Positions 1 to 10,451 of a DNA stretch of 64,000 nt are shown piece after piece. Each line of letters starts with the position of its first letter. The stretch's first letter is position 1. The position numbers were made by a program, and so were the translations under genes. This DNA is from Blasia pusilla (lineage: Eukaryota > Marchantiophyta > Marchantiopsida > Blasiales): assembly GCA_050084515.1 (NCBI GenBank), contig CM114271.1:16616001-16680000 (forward strand). The letters run 5' to 3'. Under the pieces are notes generated by a model. It worked only from the letters and a program-made list of their open reading frames with translations. It made no database searches and was not told where the DNA came from.

Positions 1-665
1 CAATTAAACCCTAAACGGGCACGTCGTATTGGTGCCGTGTATGGCTCGGGGGCCGTCCACTCCACTCCATCGGCACTACAGAACGCCGGAGTCGTGACTT
101 TATCACTGCAGACCAGACCGTCGTTTTGGCGTTTCCCAGTCGTGCGAGCTCGCGAAGCGAAACGTAGTCGACCTCAGTAATCATCCGATTACTGGGTCCT
201 CGAATTGGGCAGTACTATTATTATGACGGGAAAGTCGAATTAGGGGTGACTGGCTGGCTCGCTAGCTGTTGCTCTCTGTTGCTTTCGTCGTCCCAGTTGT
301 CCGGCTGTTGGGAGGAAGAGGGTGGGGGGGTTGGGTCGGGGGCAGTGCGCCGCTAGCGCTTCCTTGGTTTAGAGACTGAGGTGAAGAGAAGAGAAGCGAG
401 GGCGGCAGGCGAGGCTGCCTTTGAGTGATTCGCCGGCCATCGACAGCGGATGGAGACGGAGGGAGCGGAGGTGTTCGGATGTGTCGATGACCGACGAAGA
501 GAAGATGTAAAGGATGACTACGGGATCGGGATCTGAGGGCCGATGGACATAGAAGGCTGGTGATTGGTGAGGAGGAGGAGGGGCGGGAGGAATGCTGTAG
601 AATTGCGCGTGGGAAAAAGAGGAGAAGATCACAGGGGCGCTAGGGGCGTGGAGTGATTTGTGGAA
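1..665 (+). promoter_or_regulatory. Upstream region and 5' leader of the TLC-domain gene
   Basis: This is the DNA upstream of the start codon at 666. A telo-box-like AAACCCTAA lies at 6-14, a motif common in promoters of plant growth and ribosomal genes. A GA-rich tract at about 380-420 resembles the purine-rich leaders of other genes in this window. No TATA box stands out and the transcription start cannot be placed. A long antisense reading frame covers the region but has no recognisable protein. Confidence 0.45.
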
Positions 666-1445
666 ATGGAAATTCCAGAGTGCTTCAAGGCCATGCTGAA
701 CGATTCGCCATTGTTGTGGAAGTCGGTGGCTATGTTTATGGTAGTGTATTTGTTTGGGTATTGGGTGATTTTCAGGAACTGGAAGGGCAGGCCTCGATAC
801 GATGCAGCGAGTTGCGGGATATCTCTTGCGCATGGAACGCTTGTGGCTCTTTTGGCAGCGCAGGACATTTTTTCGACGGAATGGAAACTGGACGCGGTTA
901 ATAGCGATAGGCAGAAGAAGATCATGGAGTACAGCATGGCCTACTTTATTGTGGACTTGATGAACTACATGTACGCCGCTCCGGATGACTTCCTTTTCAT
1001 CGGGCATCACATTGCCACTCTCACGTATATGTTCTCCTGCCGTTATTACACGGGCTATGGTGCTACTTCGGTCATGTGCCTGATAGCGGCCGGTGAGATA
1101 ACTAGTCCTGTGCAAAATGTGTGGACTCTGGCGCGAATGGCCCGGACGGAGTCTCCTTTGGCAAAACGAATTTACATTTCCTTGTCTCCCTTCTTCACCT
1201 TTTACTTTACGCTTGTGCGCGGAGTCTTCGGGCCCTATTTGGTTTATGAGCTCGGGAAATTCTACCTGGTAGGGAAGGCAGATGCCGTGGTGCCAAGGTG
1301 GCTGGCGTATTCGTGGATGTTCAAGATGTCGTTTGCCATTCTTGGGAGCATTGTGTGGGTGTACAAACTTTGGGTTGGGTTGGCCAAATTCTACAGCACG
1401 AAACGGGAGAGGCAAGTCGAAGACGCCACGAAGAAAGCTGCGTAG
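666..1445 (+). CDS. TLC-domain (TRAM-LAG1-CLN8) multi-pass membrane protein
   Basis: An intronless gene of 259 residues. I chose the ATG at 666 (context GAAATGG); the frame is open only slightly further upstream, from a GTG at 660. Hydrophobic segments lie near residues 17-37, 51-69, 88-127, 166-192 and 209-238, and the C-terminus is short, basic and cytosolic-looking (STKRERQVEDATKKAA). The core carries NYMYAAPDDFLFIGHH, with the paired histidines typical of the TLC family, then a proline-bearing helix (ITSPVQNVWTLARMA). The length and these motifs match the plant TLC-domain family that includes Arabidopsis At1g31300 and At4g10360 (recalled, not searched). TLC proteins act in ER or other endomembranes in lipid sensing, transport or ceramide synthesis. 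This one lacks the long Lag motif expected of a ceramide synthase, so a lipid-handling role is inferred and the substrate is unknown. Confidence 0.86.
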   Translation: MEIPECFKAMLNDSPLLWKSVAMFMVVYLFGYWVIFRNWKGRPRYDAASCGISLAHGTLVALLAAQDIFSTEWKLDAVNSDRQKKIMEYSMAYFIVDLMNYMYAAPDDFLFIGHHIATLTYMFSCRYYTGYGATSVMCLIAAGEITSPVQNVWTLARMARTESPLAKRIYISLSPFFTFYFTLVRGVFGPYLVYELGKFYLVGKADAVVPRWLAYSWMFKMSFAILGSIVWVYKLWVGLAKFYSTKRERQVEDATKKAA

Positions 1446-3420
1446 TCCAAATCGCTCCTTCCTCATGCTCAAGAGCAGTGTCATGTATTGCGAGAGCTCC
1501 TTCCTCCTACATTTAAAAGTTCTTTTTGCATTCGTTTGGCATCACTCGTGTGATCCCAACTCACACATGGGTGCCATCTATTCGACAGATTTGCCTCTCG
1601 AGGGTCGATTAGGGTTTGTAATTTTCTATGGAGGCACCGACTTGCATTGTCTTGGAGAACGCTCTGTAGACGCTGTGACTATGGTATCTGTCGAACTGCC
1701 AACACCTCCCAATTGTCTTGCTTGCTAGGTTTCATCTCGGAGAGAATTGAGCCGGCCTTTAGGACGATTCAATGCCCTGGAGGAGATGGCGTAGTTCAGA
1801 GTCCCCCCCAAGGCCACCTTTTGGGTTGGCGAGGACTCGAGATTGCCAGGGAGTGTCCGCGATGCGAGTTGCACTGTCCTTGTCTAGATATCGTGTACAG
1901 ATAGACCTGGCTGCGTTTGCTGGATGTATGACAGGAATTGGAAGATTCTTGAAAGACATTTTCATTTGATTTTACGAGGGTCCATCGTCTGTAAATTGCG
2001 ACTCCAGTGATTGACCGTGATATGTTTGGTGGAAGATGTACTTGGGTAACGAAGCCAGGAAAAGTCACATATGTGCGTGCGTGTGTATGGAAACATCCTC
2101 AAGAAACCAATGAGGATGTCTTCGGTGGGGTTCGCACTTCGCGGGACCTCTCCCAACCTTCATGACCTGACCACTTGCGCACCCTGTTTGTTGCCGACCA
2201 CATGGGTACAACCCCGGTAGATGCTCCCGATGACCTTGCCGTCGTACCACACAAACACAGGTAGCCTCGAAGTGCCTGCTCACTTGGTACGTGAGTCGCA
2301 GTTGGGCGTATGAGGTGCGATTACCATGGGTTCGGAGTCCCACGATTACTTCAATCCCGAGCATTAGAAGCCTGGAGTCACGCACGCGTCCGGCCGAATC
2401 GACTTTTTCCTCCCGGATACGTGTCCATTTCTCCTCCTCGATATGTGTCCACCACCACTGTGGATTCCGATTCCCCGTGTTATAGGCGATGGAAAGTTGT
2501 TCGCCACGAAGTCCTGCGCGTGACCGGCTGATGCGAAGCGCTACGTGGATGTCGTGGACGTCCAGGACCCAAGTTCAGCGGTCCGCCAGCGGGCACAGGG
2601 TCTCCTGAGGTAGAGGCTTCGCGGGATTGTCGTTACTATCCGTAGACACTGGGTACCTCACTAATGAAGAATTTATACTAATAGCGAATCGCGGGGATCC
2701 TTTGGGAAGGACTTGGCTAAGGAAGAGCGGACTCAGCGGAGGACCACTCCCGAGAATTTTAGGGAATTGGGGCTATCCAATGCCCCAAATCGTTCCATTC
2801 AAAATCAGCTTACAAAGGAACTTTGATTCAGACAATGATGATATCCTATGGTTTCTCTATGGGGATACAGGAATAGAGAGGCCATGAGTAAACTCATGGC
2901 CTTTCTTTGCCTAACAAAAAACATAGCCCTTTCACTAGTCCATACTATCCATTCTATCTTAAGTACAACCAATATGACAATTGAGACTACCATATGATTT
3001 TTGCTTCATCTTAAACACACATCTGCATTCATTTCCTTCTTGCCTTGTTGAAGACCAATTAACTCATAGCTTTGTTGCTTCGCCAAGGTTTTGGTCTAAA
3101 CCCACTATGGCTTTTGTATTCCCTTTCAAGAGTGGTAGCCTCATGTATGTGAAGAATCCTCACCGTGAATGCTTAATATACGTCAAAAAGCCATCATCAA
3201 TGAATATATGCACAAGATTTAGTACGCCATTTGACAATGATGTACCGTGTGGTATGATTTGACGTTGGTGCGAGCACCTGCATTCATGATTATTTATGTT
3301 ATTAATCTTTATTTCTGGAATCGTAACAAAGACGGTTGGGATACTAATATATGCAATAGATGGTAAGCTCAATAAAAATTCATCCTCCATGGACAAGGCA
3401 TACTTGCCAAAAATATCTTT
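1446..3420. other. Intergenic stretch, TLC gene 3' side
   Basis: It begins with the probable 3' UTR of the TLC gene. Up to about 2600 the base composition is mixed, with short open frames on both strands but no recognisable protein, tRNA or repeat. From 2600 it becomes AT-rich and I see nothing in it. Confidence 0.5.
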
Positions 3421-3459
3421 GAATGTTTTTCTATAAGCACAAATATCGAAGAGAGACTT

Positions 3460-4030
3460 CTAGATTGGACGATAGAATCTTCTCTAACACTCTCTTTGTT
3501 AATTGAAACCTCTTTTTTCGGGTAGAGGAATAAGGCATTTCTTCTTCAAGAACGGTAGGAATTACCTGCCCTTCATTCCTATAAATAATACACTAAGGTA
3601 ATGGTCTCCTTCCCAATTATCAATTATAACTTTGAGTGTATGAGAAAGAGAGTCTAAGAGACCCTATCCACCCTCTACAAATTAAAGTTCACTATGATAG
3701 TCTCTTATTGTTTACATGTGCCCAGAGGCAAGATGCCTCATGTAATTTAGTATAATGATATTTAAAATGACAAGTCAAAAAGCGGCCTCCATAGATTTAG
3801 CTGACGTACGCATACAAGTCACAATTTGGGCTAAGGTAATAAGACTTTTCTATGGATTTTGGAGAAAGAACTTCTTATCCCTTCCCCAAATATGTGAGAG
3901 AGAGGAGGTTCTCTCATTCTCTTTGTGCATATTCTCACTCCTCATGTCTATGCAAGCTAGCTCCTATTTGTGCGCATGTGAAGTGTAAGCCTTGTAGAGT
4001 TAGAAGTTTCTATATGGTATTAGAGCATGG
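3460..4030 (+). mobile_element. Copia-like LTR end with initiator-tRNA-Met-type primer-binding site
   Basis: TGGTATTAGAGC at 4015-4026, followed by ATGG, is one base from the TGGTATCAGAGC primer-binding site (complement of initiator tRNA-Met) of many plant copia elements. Upstream DNA looks like an LTR: a TATAAATAAT box near 3580 and a CT/GA-rich segment near 3895-3950. The left LTR edge is not visible, so 3460 is a guess. No gag frame follows, so this is a truncated or solo 5' end. Confidence 0.55.
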
Positions 4031-4946
4031 AAGAGTGTGAAAATTTGTTTGGAAAGTAGGAGAGTTGCAAAAAGAGCAAGAGGAGATTTTAGGAGAAAAA
4101 ATCTTTTCTTGTTTAGGCAAAATCCACTTGGAATGACAAAACTGTTACTTTCAAGGCCAAGATATTTTTAGAAGGCCAAAAAAGTGCAATGTATGATAAA
4201 AAATTCTATTTTTTCTTTGACAACATTCAATTCTAGGCACATCTTCTTCTCAAAATTTTTTAAGGTTTTTAAAAAAAATTCATGGCGTCAATTGCAAAGA
4301 ACACAACGTGACGAAGCCCTAAAGATATTTTCTCTCCAAAAGGATCTATTTCAAAAAAATTAAAAAAATTTCAGATTTCTATTTGATTCAATACCATATT
4401 TGAGGCATTTTTCCAAGTCTCCAAAACATAAATTTAGTGGTAGTTTAGCTATAATGCTTTCACAAAATACAAGTAGACCACTCGTAAACTTGCAAGAACC
4501 ACACTCGAAAACCACTCACAATAAGCGAGTGAATTTTGATTCCATAATCACATTTTCCTACACAAGCAACATACTCAAAAGTTGAACTTGATGTACTTGC
4601 AAAATTGCAAAAAATTGTTGATATTTGCAAAATTGTGAGTGTTGAATTCCCCAAAGTACTCAAAATCTTGTTTTTTAGAAGCAAATATATTGAAATTTAG
4701 TCATTCAATTCGATGATTCTTTCACATAATTTATTTTCTTCTTCCCCAAACTACCAACTCGTCTTATGTTACTCATGTACACCTATTGTGCTATATGGTT
4801 GTCTACAAAGGCATACAACTTTGGTAGGTGCAAGTGCGTGTACATCCTGCATCTACTTCTATGTGGGTTCATATAGACTTAGTGCCCTCCAAAGGCCGAG
4901 AAGGGCTCACATCACCTGATCAACTCCGTGAACATCTACATTCATT
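4031..4946. other. AT-rich stretch, no gene seen
   Basis: This follows the copia-like primer-binding site. It could be decayed internal sequence of that element, but no conserved gag residues are recognisable on either strand. Confidence 0.4.
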
Positions 4947-5572
4947 TGTCGTGCACATACACATCATTACACAACATACATAGCTATCACTGAACACACA
5001 CACAAACACGCACGATCCCATGCTAACTCATGGCATCCAAACAACCAGACAAGAAGTACCAAAATATCTCCAATAAAGTAAGATCCAATCTCTCTCTACA
5101 CAATCTCACACCATAGCTCTCAAAGGTGTGCACTCTCTCTCATGTCAAACCAAACCCACTCTCCTAATGAGAGGCTTGGGTTACACTCACAAGGCAAGGG
5201 ACCATAGCTCCGCCGCCTCATGCCAAGAGGTTCAACAAAGAAAGAATGAGCTCTCAAGCTCTCTCTCCTTGGGATACATACCCCCTCCCCTCTCCCAAGC
5301 TCTCTCCATGGTAACCTATTCTCCCAAGTCATCTCTTTGGCTCTTGACCTGATGTAGGAGGTCAAGGATCACTTACCAAAAATAGAAAGTCGATCATATA
5401 CTCAAAATGGTACTTACCTAAAATAGTAAGTTCCTCAATATGGCTCCAAATGAACCAAAACGGGGGGGAGGGGGGGGCCTCAGCAGGTCATCCTCGACCT
5501 CCTAGGCCTGTCCTCCACTACTCTTGAAGACGCTCTACTAGATCTCACCGATCTATCCTAAAGGACGTGACA
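4947..5572 (-). repeat. LTR copy A at the 3' end of gypsy element 1
   Basis: A unit of about 626 bp made of a 128-bp module (4947-5074, plus strand starts TGTCGTGCAC and ends CTCCAAT) and a module of about 500 bp (5075-5572, ends GACGTGACA). Close copies lie at 61045-61686 and 62207-62843, with partial copies at 14814-15131 and 61886-62146. It sits just beyond the 3' end of element 1 in that element's orientation. A G-run interrupts it at about 5463-5478. A second copy of the 128-bp module follows at 5577-5702. Confidence 0.8.
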
Positions 5573-5576
5573 ACTA

Positions 5577-5702
5577 TGGTACGCATACACATCGCTACAC
5601 AACATACATCGCTATCACTGAACACACACACAAACACGCACGATCCCATGCTAACTCATGGCATCCAAACAACCAGACAAGAAGTACCAAAATATCTCCA
5701 AT
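5577..5702 (-). repeat. Internal duplicate of the 128-bp LTR module, next to the polypurine tract
   Basis: It matches 4947-5074 almost base for base. In element orientation it begins TTGGAGATATTTTGG immediately after a G-run (GGGGGGCGA, plus strand 5703-5711) that looks like the polypurine tract. Element 3 has the same arrangement at 62846-62973, and element 2 ends with this module at 20459-20586. Confidence 0.75.
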
Positions 5703-5888
5703 CGCCCCCCTAGCTCGTGGTTAGGTCCCTCTAACTCTAGATAGCCATCTATCCCTACCTACCATGACATACATCTCTCAGACGCTAAGAGCAAGAAGGT
5801 CGGGTGCTCATATGGCCCCATCGTTAGTTGCCTTCCTCTCATCCATGTCAGAGAAAAAGTCGGGATCGAAACCTACCTAGTATCTCCT

Positions 5889-6230
5889 CTATGTACATCT
5901 GGGACATATCCATCGTCCCCGAGGAATCCTAGTGAGAGGTGGCGTCAGACATGCCATATGCCAACCTCTCGAACAACCATCACATACTAGCATCGTGGCC
6001 GCACCACGGGCAGAACCACATAACATACGACGCAAGCCTGCAAGAACTACTGCTAAGCTCGGATCCACTATACTATCAATGTTAGGAAGGTGACATGGTG
6101 CATAATTACGCACATGGTCCTTCCATACCATACCATCGCGTCCCTCCAGCAAGAGAACACCGGATGGCAAAACGTCACGCACTCTCAGGATAGTGCGCCC
6201 TGCAGTCACATCCAACGTTGTCAGTGCCGT
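5889..6230 (-). pseudogene. Integrase C-terminal tail plus PHD finger of element 1
   Basis: The frame follows a TAG at 6231-6233 and ends at a TAG after CPRCT. About 50 residues with a GPY/F-like look (SGVLLLEGRDGMVWKDHV) lead into a C4HC3 zinc finger. The family consensus, read across three copies, is C-x2-C-x11-C-x2-C-x4-H-x2-C-x14-C-x2-C, with the canonical PHD features CDGC, GWH, PPL and W-x-C-x2-C. In this copy the first cysteine is arginine (codon 6027-6029); elements 2 and 3 keep cysteine there. PHD fingers usually bind histone H3 tails, so this may replace the chromodomain that other gypsy elements carry at the integrase end. Targeting is inference. Confidence 0.82.
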
Positions 6231-7300
6231 CTACTGCAAGTAGACATAATCTCCCTGATGAGACCTCCGGATAGTTGGTCGATAACCACCACCCCGAATA
6301 GTCGCATACCTCAACGTATCCTGATGTTGCGCAATCGTCAAGTTCTCGAACGCCATGGGCATCACTCTCTGAAATAACTCAGCCCTCTGAGAACATGCTC
6401 GCACCCATACATCTGGGTCATCAAGGTCAAGCACCTCATCAGCATCTCGACGAATGGCCGTAGGTAAATCTGGCTCTTGGCCATAAAGTAGCAAGTACGG
6501 TGAAAAAGACGCTAAGGATGCCTGCCTGCTGAATCTGTATCCCATCGCCAACCATGGCAAGTGGAGGTCCCAATCTCCTAGGTGACCTCTCTGCAAGCCA
6601 TACTTGCGTAAACCCCTCTTCACCGTCAGCACAACTCTCTCCGCTAATCCATCTGCCTTGGGATGATCTCGCGAAGTCGTGCGGTGGTCGATCAGCGCTT
6701 GATCACACAAGGCTTGGAACTCACCCCGAAACTCGGTACCCTGGTCTGTCAACACCTCAGCCGGTGCGCCATAATGACTTAGCACTCTGTCAAGGAAGGC
6801 ATAAGCTACTCCCTCACTTGCTTTGTCAAGCAATGCAACCAACTCGATCCACTTCGACAAGTGCTCGACCATCACCAACACATAACGACTGTGACGCTCT
6901 GTCAAGGGCAAAGGTCCTGCAAAATCCAAACTCCATCTATACCCTAAGCCCATGATCAGTAATGGATGCAACTGTGGAGTCGGAGCATTGAACGATGCTC
7001 AGACCCAATCACACACCATGCACCTGGCAACAAACTACTGAACGTCAGTCTGCATGCCTCGCCACCAATACTGAATCTGGAGCAAGCTGTACGTCCGCTT
7101 CACCCCAAAGTGACCCAACTCCTCGTGGGCATGCTGCACTAGTCGTGCTCTCTGCGAAGAATGCGGCACTACGCGTACTCTGCCATCCTCCCAAACCGTC
7201 AAAACATGTGTCCCCTCCCAACGGAACCGTCTGGCCCGCTGTAGGATCCGATCTCGCTCTCTAGCACCCATTGTGCTTGCAACGCTGCCAATACGAAGGT
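6231..7300 (-). pseudogene. Integrase of element 1
   Basis: Reading leftward, the HHCC zinc-binding end shows H-x3-H-like HEELGH and CMVC. The catalytic core has LDFAGPLP (first Asp), LTDQGTEF (second Asp) and a Glu in GLAERV after SRDHPKAD. A gypsy-type tail follows (LPWLAMGYRFSRQ, YGQEPDLPTAI). Stops interrupt it: TAG at 7035-7037, where element 2 has CAA, and TGA at 6999-7001, which element 2 shares. The longest open stretch is 6971-6231. Integrase inserts the cDNA copy into host DNA. Confidence 0.88.
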
Positions 7301-8870
7301 ACTCCAAGACTTCTCCATCATAATGAATATCTCGGCCACCTGTCATCTCCTCACTGGCCTCGGGATCCAAGGACTCCCCATTAGACCTCGCCATCAAAGT
7401 TTCCACACTTTGGCTCTCCATAGCCAACATGCCTAAATAGGCTGACGCGTGCCATCCTGGCACCGACTCCTCATCACTGTCTCCATGCCATCTAGCTCCA
7501 GTCGCATCTCGCTGACTTGGGCATGGGTTACAACTCAACCCATCTGCATCTTGGTTGAGCATCCCAGGTCTATGTACAACCTGAAAATCATACTCCTGCA
7601 ACAAAAGAGCCCATCTCGCAAGTTTCCATATAAGCTTGTCGGACTCCATCAACCACTTCGAAGTGGTTGATGATCGGTGATGATGGTAAAGGGGTTGACG
7701 AATAAGTAACACCTGAAATGCACGACAACCCACACCGCAGCCAACCACTCACCCTCATACGAGCTGTACTTCGCCTCTACAGCGTTTTTCGAGTGGCTAG
7801 CGTAATCCACCACGAACTCTCTACCCTCATCATCATGTTGGGTGAGCACCGCTCCAAGCCGCAACATGCTCTAATCTGTGTGCAACTGGAAAGGACGCCC
7901 ATTGATCGGTCTCCTCAAGATGGGCGCAGACGTCAACCTGTACTTGAGCAACTGAAATGCTCGCTCCTGCTCATCCCCCCACTACCACTCGTGATCCAAA
8001 GGTCAGTGGCTTTGCAATCGAACAGAATCCCTTGACGTATCGCCAATAGAAGTTCGCCAATCCCATGAATGTGCGAACCCGGCTCACATCTGTAGGGCAT
8101 GGAATGCGTGAGATAGCCTCTACCTTTGTTTGTTGAACACCAAGGCCCCCTGGGTACATCGTATGACCCAACTACTCAATCTGGCTGTAGAAGAACTTGC
8201 ACTTGCCAGGATGTAGCTTCAGCCCATGTAATTGCAATCGTCGAAACACCTCCTCTAGATGTTGCTCATGCTCCTCAACCGTGGCGCTAAAGACTACGAT
8301 ATCATCAATATAACACCTAGCAGAATCCAGACCAGCCAAGATCCTATCCATCACCCTCTGAAACTCAGCCGGGGTGTTCTTTAACCCAAATGGTAAGAAC
8401 CGCCACTGGTACAAACAATCCTTCCCGTGAGGATCGATGCCCCAAAATTCCGTCTTCTGCCTGTCCTCCAATCTGATAGGCAACTGATGGTATCCGGCTC
8501 GCAAATCCAATGAACTGAAGACCTTTGCGTGTTCAATCGCATCAAAGATCTCCTCACGGGTGGGCATGGCATACATATCGGACTTCGCCTGCCGATTGAT
8601 AGGTCGGTAATCCCCACACATCTGCCTATCCGTCCAATTGCCATGCACATCCTTCTTGGCGGACATGACAGTGGCAGATGCATACTCCCCATGCGACATC
8701 TCCACTAATTCTGCTCTGACCAAGTCCTGGCTCCTACTCTGAATCAGAGCCCTCTCCATATCACTGTACCTGTAGGGTCGTCGGAAGATCGGCGTATCAC
8801 TCCACTACTCAATGCGGATCCCCGGTCCCTTCAGCATACCCAAATCCTCCATGCTAAACGCAAAGCAGCT
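7301..8870 (-). pseudogene. Reverse transcriptase and RNase H of element 1
   Basis: The RT core (8759-8172) contains SLDLRAGYHQLPI, QWRFLPFGLKNTPAEFQRV and the catalytic YIDD (codons 8312-8301). A TAG at 8172-8174 (IE*LGH) interrupts it, after which GLANFYWRYVKGF continues the gypsy connection domain. RNase H follows with LGAVLTQHDDEGREF, YEGEWLAAVW and TITDHQPL-type sequence near 7867-7649, then a tether to integrase. The stretch between LTFGS and MLRLG is frameshifted. This copy cannot make an intact polymerase. Confidence 0.9.
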
Positions 8871-8996
8871 CCTATAACTCCTGAGGAACTAATGTATTCG
8901 GCGCCCCCCTCCTCCTTTCAACTTAGGGCCCATATCTGGCTCCCAAGTCTCCATCGTGACTACGGTAGGACTCTCCGGCGCGGGTATCGATGGTTG

Positions 8997-10451
8997 CTAT
9001 GGTGCAACCCCGTCTCGAACAACAACACTCGGCCGCTCTCCTGCAGCCAACTGCAAACTCTGATCTCCTCCACGTGCCGTGCCCGAAACCACACTCGATG
9101 TTGTGGCTATCATCTCCTTGCGTACCTGGAAAACATCCCAAGAAGTCCAAGGGTGTCTCTCCCGATCTCCTCGGGTCTCGCCCCCAGCCACTGCCTCCAC
9201 CGTCTTGGTAGGCATGGGGCTCACCAACGCAACCGCTGTGATCTGTCGCGATCTCATACGACGCTGTTCAGCCACTTCCAAGGTGAGGATCCATGTCAAG
9301 CAGTTCAGGTCCATCGCCTGACCCAAGACATGGCGTCGTGATGCCTGTAACATTGATGGTACTGCCGTCACTCCTATGGGAAATACCATCACTCGCTCTC
9401 TCTCGTTGGCGTTGGGCTCCACTAACCGCTGAACCTGGTCATCCCAAACCAAGTCAGGAGCGGCCTCCTTGTATGCATAGGAAGCGGGAAAACTCACAAA
9501 CGTGGGCAAGGCTGCCCTCGGCCTGCCTACCCTGTTGACCACAATCAACGGTGGTCGATCATCGTGCCTCACTGCCTGTGATCGACGACCTGTATCCAAA
9601 ATGGAATCCACTAACAAATGGGAGGGGCGCTCCACTCTCGCATACGTCCTCCGTAACACCGCATGGGGCATCAAGTTGGTCCACCATAGACACGGGCGAT
9701 GGGCTCTAGAACCTACACTCGCCGCATCCAAGAACACTGCTGGGCCAATCCAGGCACACACCTGATGAGCACTCGTCACCACCCGTGACCGGGAGTCTCC
9801 TAAGATCGGCACATTCTCCAGAACGTAGGCTGGAGAATGAGATTGGTGCTCCTGCAACTTTCGTAAGACCCTCAAAATCTCCCAAAATAACTTGGACCGA
9901 GTGTCAGCCAACCCGTTGCCTTGTCCAGCACTCGATTGGCCCTGACATGGCCAACCGGAAATGACCAAATCAATGGTCCCTACCCGCTCTAAGTCCTACG
10001 CCCCCAACAACAAAATATCCCTCGGTAGGGAACTGTGATATCCTAGTACTGCGGACGCAGACAATAAGTCGGGAAAACGTAGGCGTAATTGTGCCACATA
10101 TCGTAGTGAGACGCGCCTCGCAACATCATCACTCTCCACATACAAGCACTGTTGTACTTGCACTCTTGCCTGCAAAATAGTAGCTAACCCGATGCTAATC
10201 CCTTTAAAGAGATCTAACACTCGAATACCCTCCTCCGGGGTACACCACACAATGGGTGTGGTATCCAAGGGTGTCATCGTAGCACTCCCTACTACCTCGG
10301 GTTCCTCAGACCCGTCACGCTCCGGTGCAAACGCCTCGCTCCACGTGGTCTGCACGTGCTCATCTGCCAATCTTCGAAGCTCCTCAGTCGAGCCCCACAT
10401 TGGCACCTCTCCTCCACGGAATGATGCACCTACCATAACACTCCTCTCCAT
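8997..10451 (-). pseudogene. DNMT3-like C5-cytosine DNA methyltransferase domain of element 1
   Basis: Motifs appear in canonical order on the minus strand. Motif I is VLDLFKGISIGLATIL (near 10225-10178). Motif IV is ISGWPCQGQS, with the catalytic Cys codon at 9947-9945. Motif VI is LENVPIL (ENV codons 9818-9810). Motif VIII is SVGSRAHRPCLWWTNL, like the AHRARYFWGNL block of DNMT3. A motif IX/X-like end (MVFPIG then RRHVLGQAMDL) lies near 9400-9330. The order is not permuted as in plant DRM, so DNMT3 is the better comparison. One TAG at 9996-9998 separates motifs I and IV; element 2 reads CAT there. Otherwise the domain is open. It lies in frame logic between protease and RT, and the same arrangement recurs in element 2, so it belongs to the element and is not contamination. 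CG specificity is not readable from sequence. Confidence 0.92.

Noticed and set aside
6-14. Telomeric repeat
   Set aside because: A single AAACCCTAA is a promoter telo-box, not a telomere array; the same is true at 35923-35930.
369-1484. 371-residue minus-strand frame opposite the TLC gene
   Set aside because: It is antisense to a recognised protein, has odd composition and no known motif.
2065-2600. tRNA or rRNA fragment in the mixed-composition DNA after the TLC gene
   Set aside because: No cloverleaf, no A/B boxes and no recognisable rRNA core.
5120-5365. Frame of about 75-80 residues on each strand recurring in five LTR copies
   Set aside because: It lies wholly in the LTR; its conservation follows from the repeat, and frames differ by indels between copies.
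8892-9765. Several plus-strand frames opposite the methyltransferase
   Set aside because: They are shadows of the minus-strand coding region.
8997-10451. Bacterial restriction-modification gene or contamination
   Set aside because: It is flanked in the same orientation by protease and RT in two copies, and its motif VIII resembles eukaryotic DNMT3.
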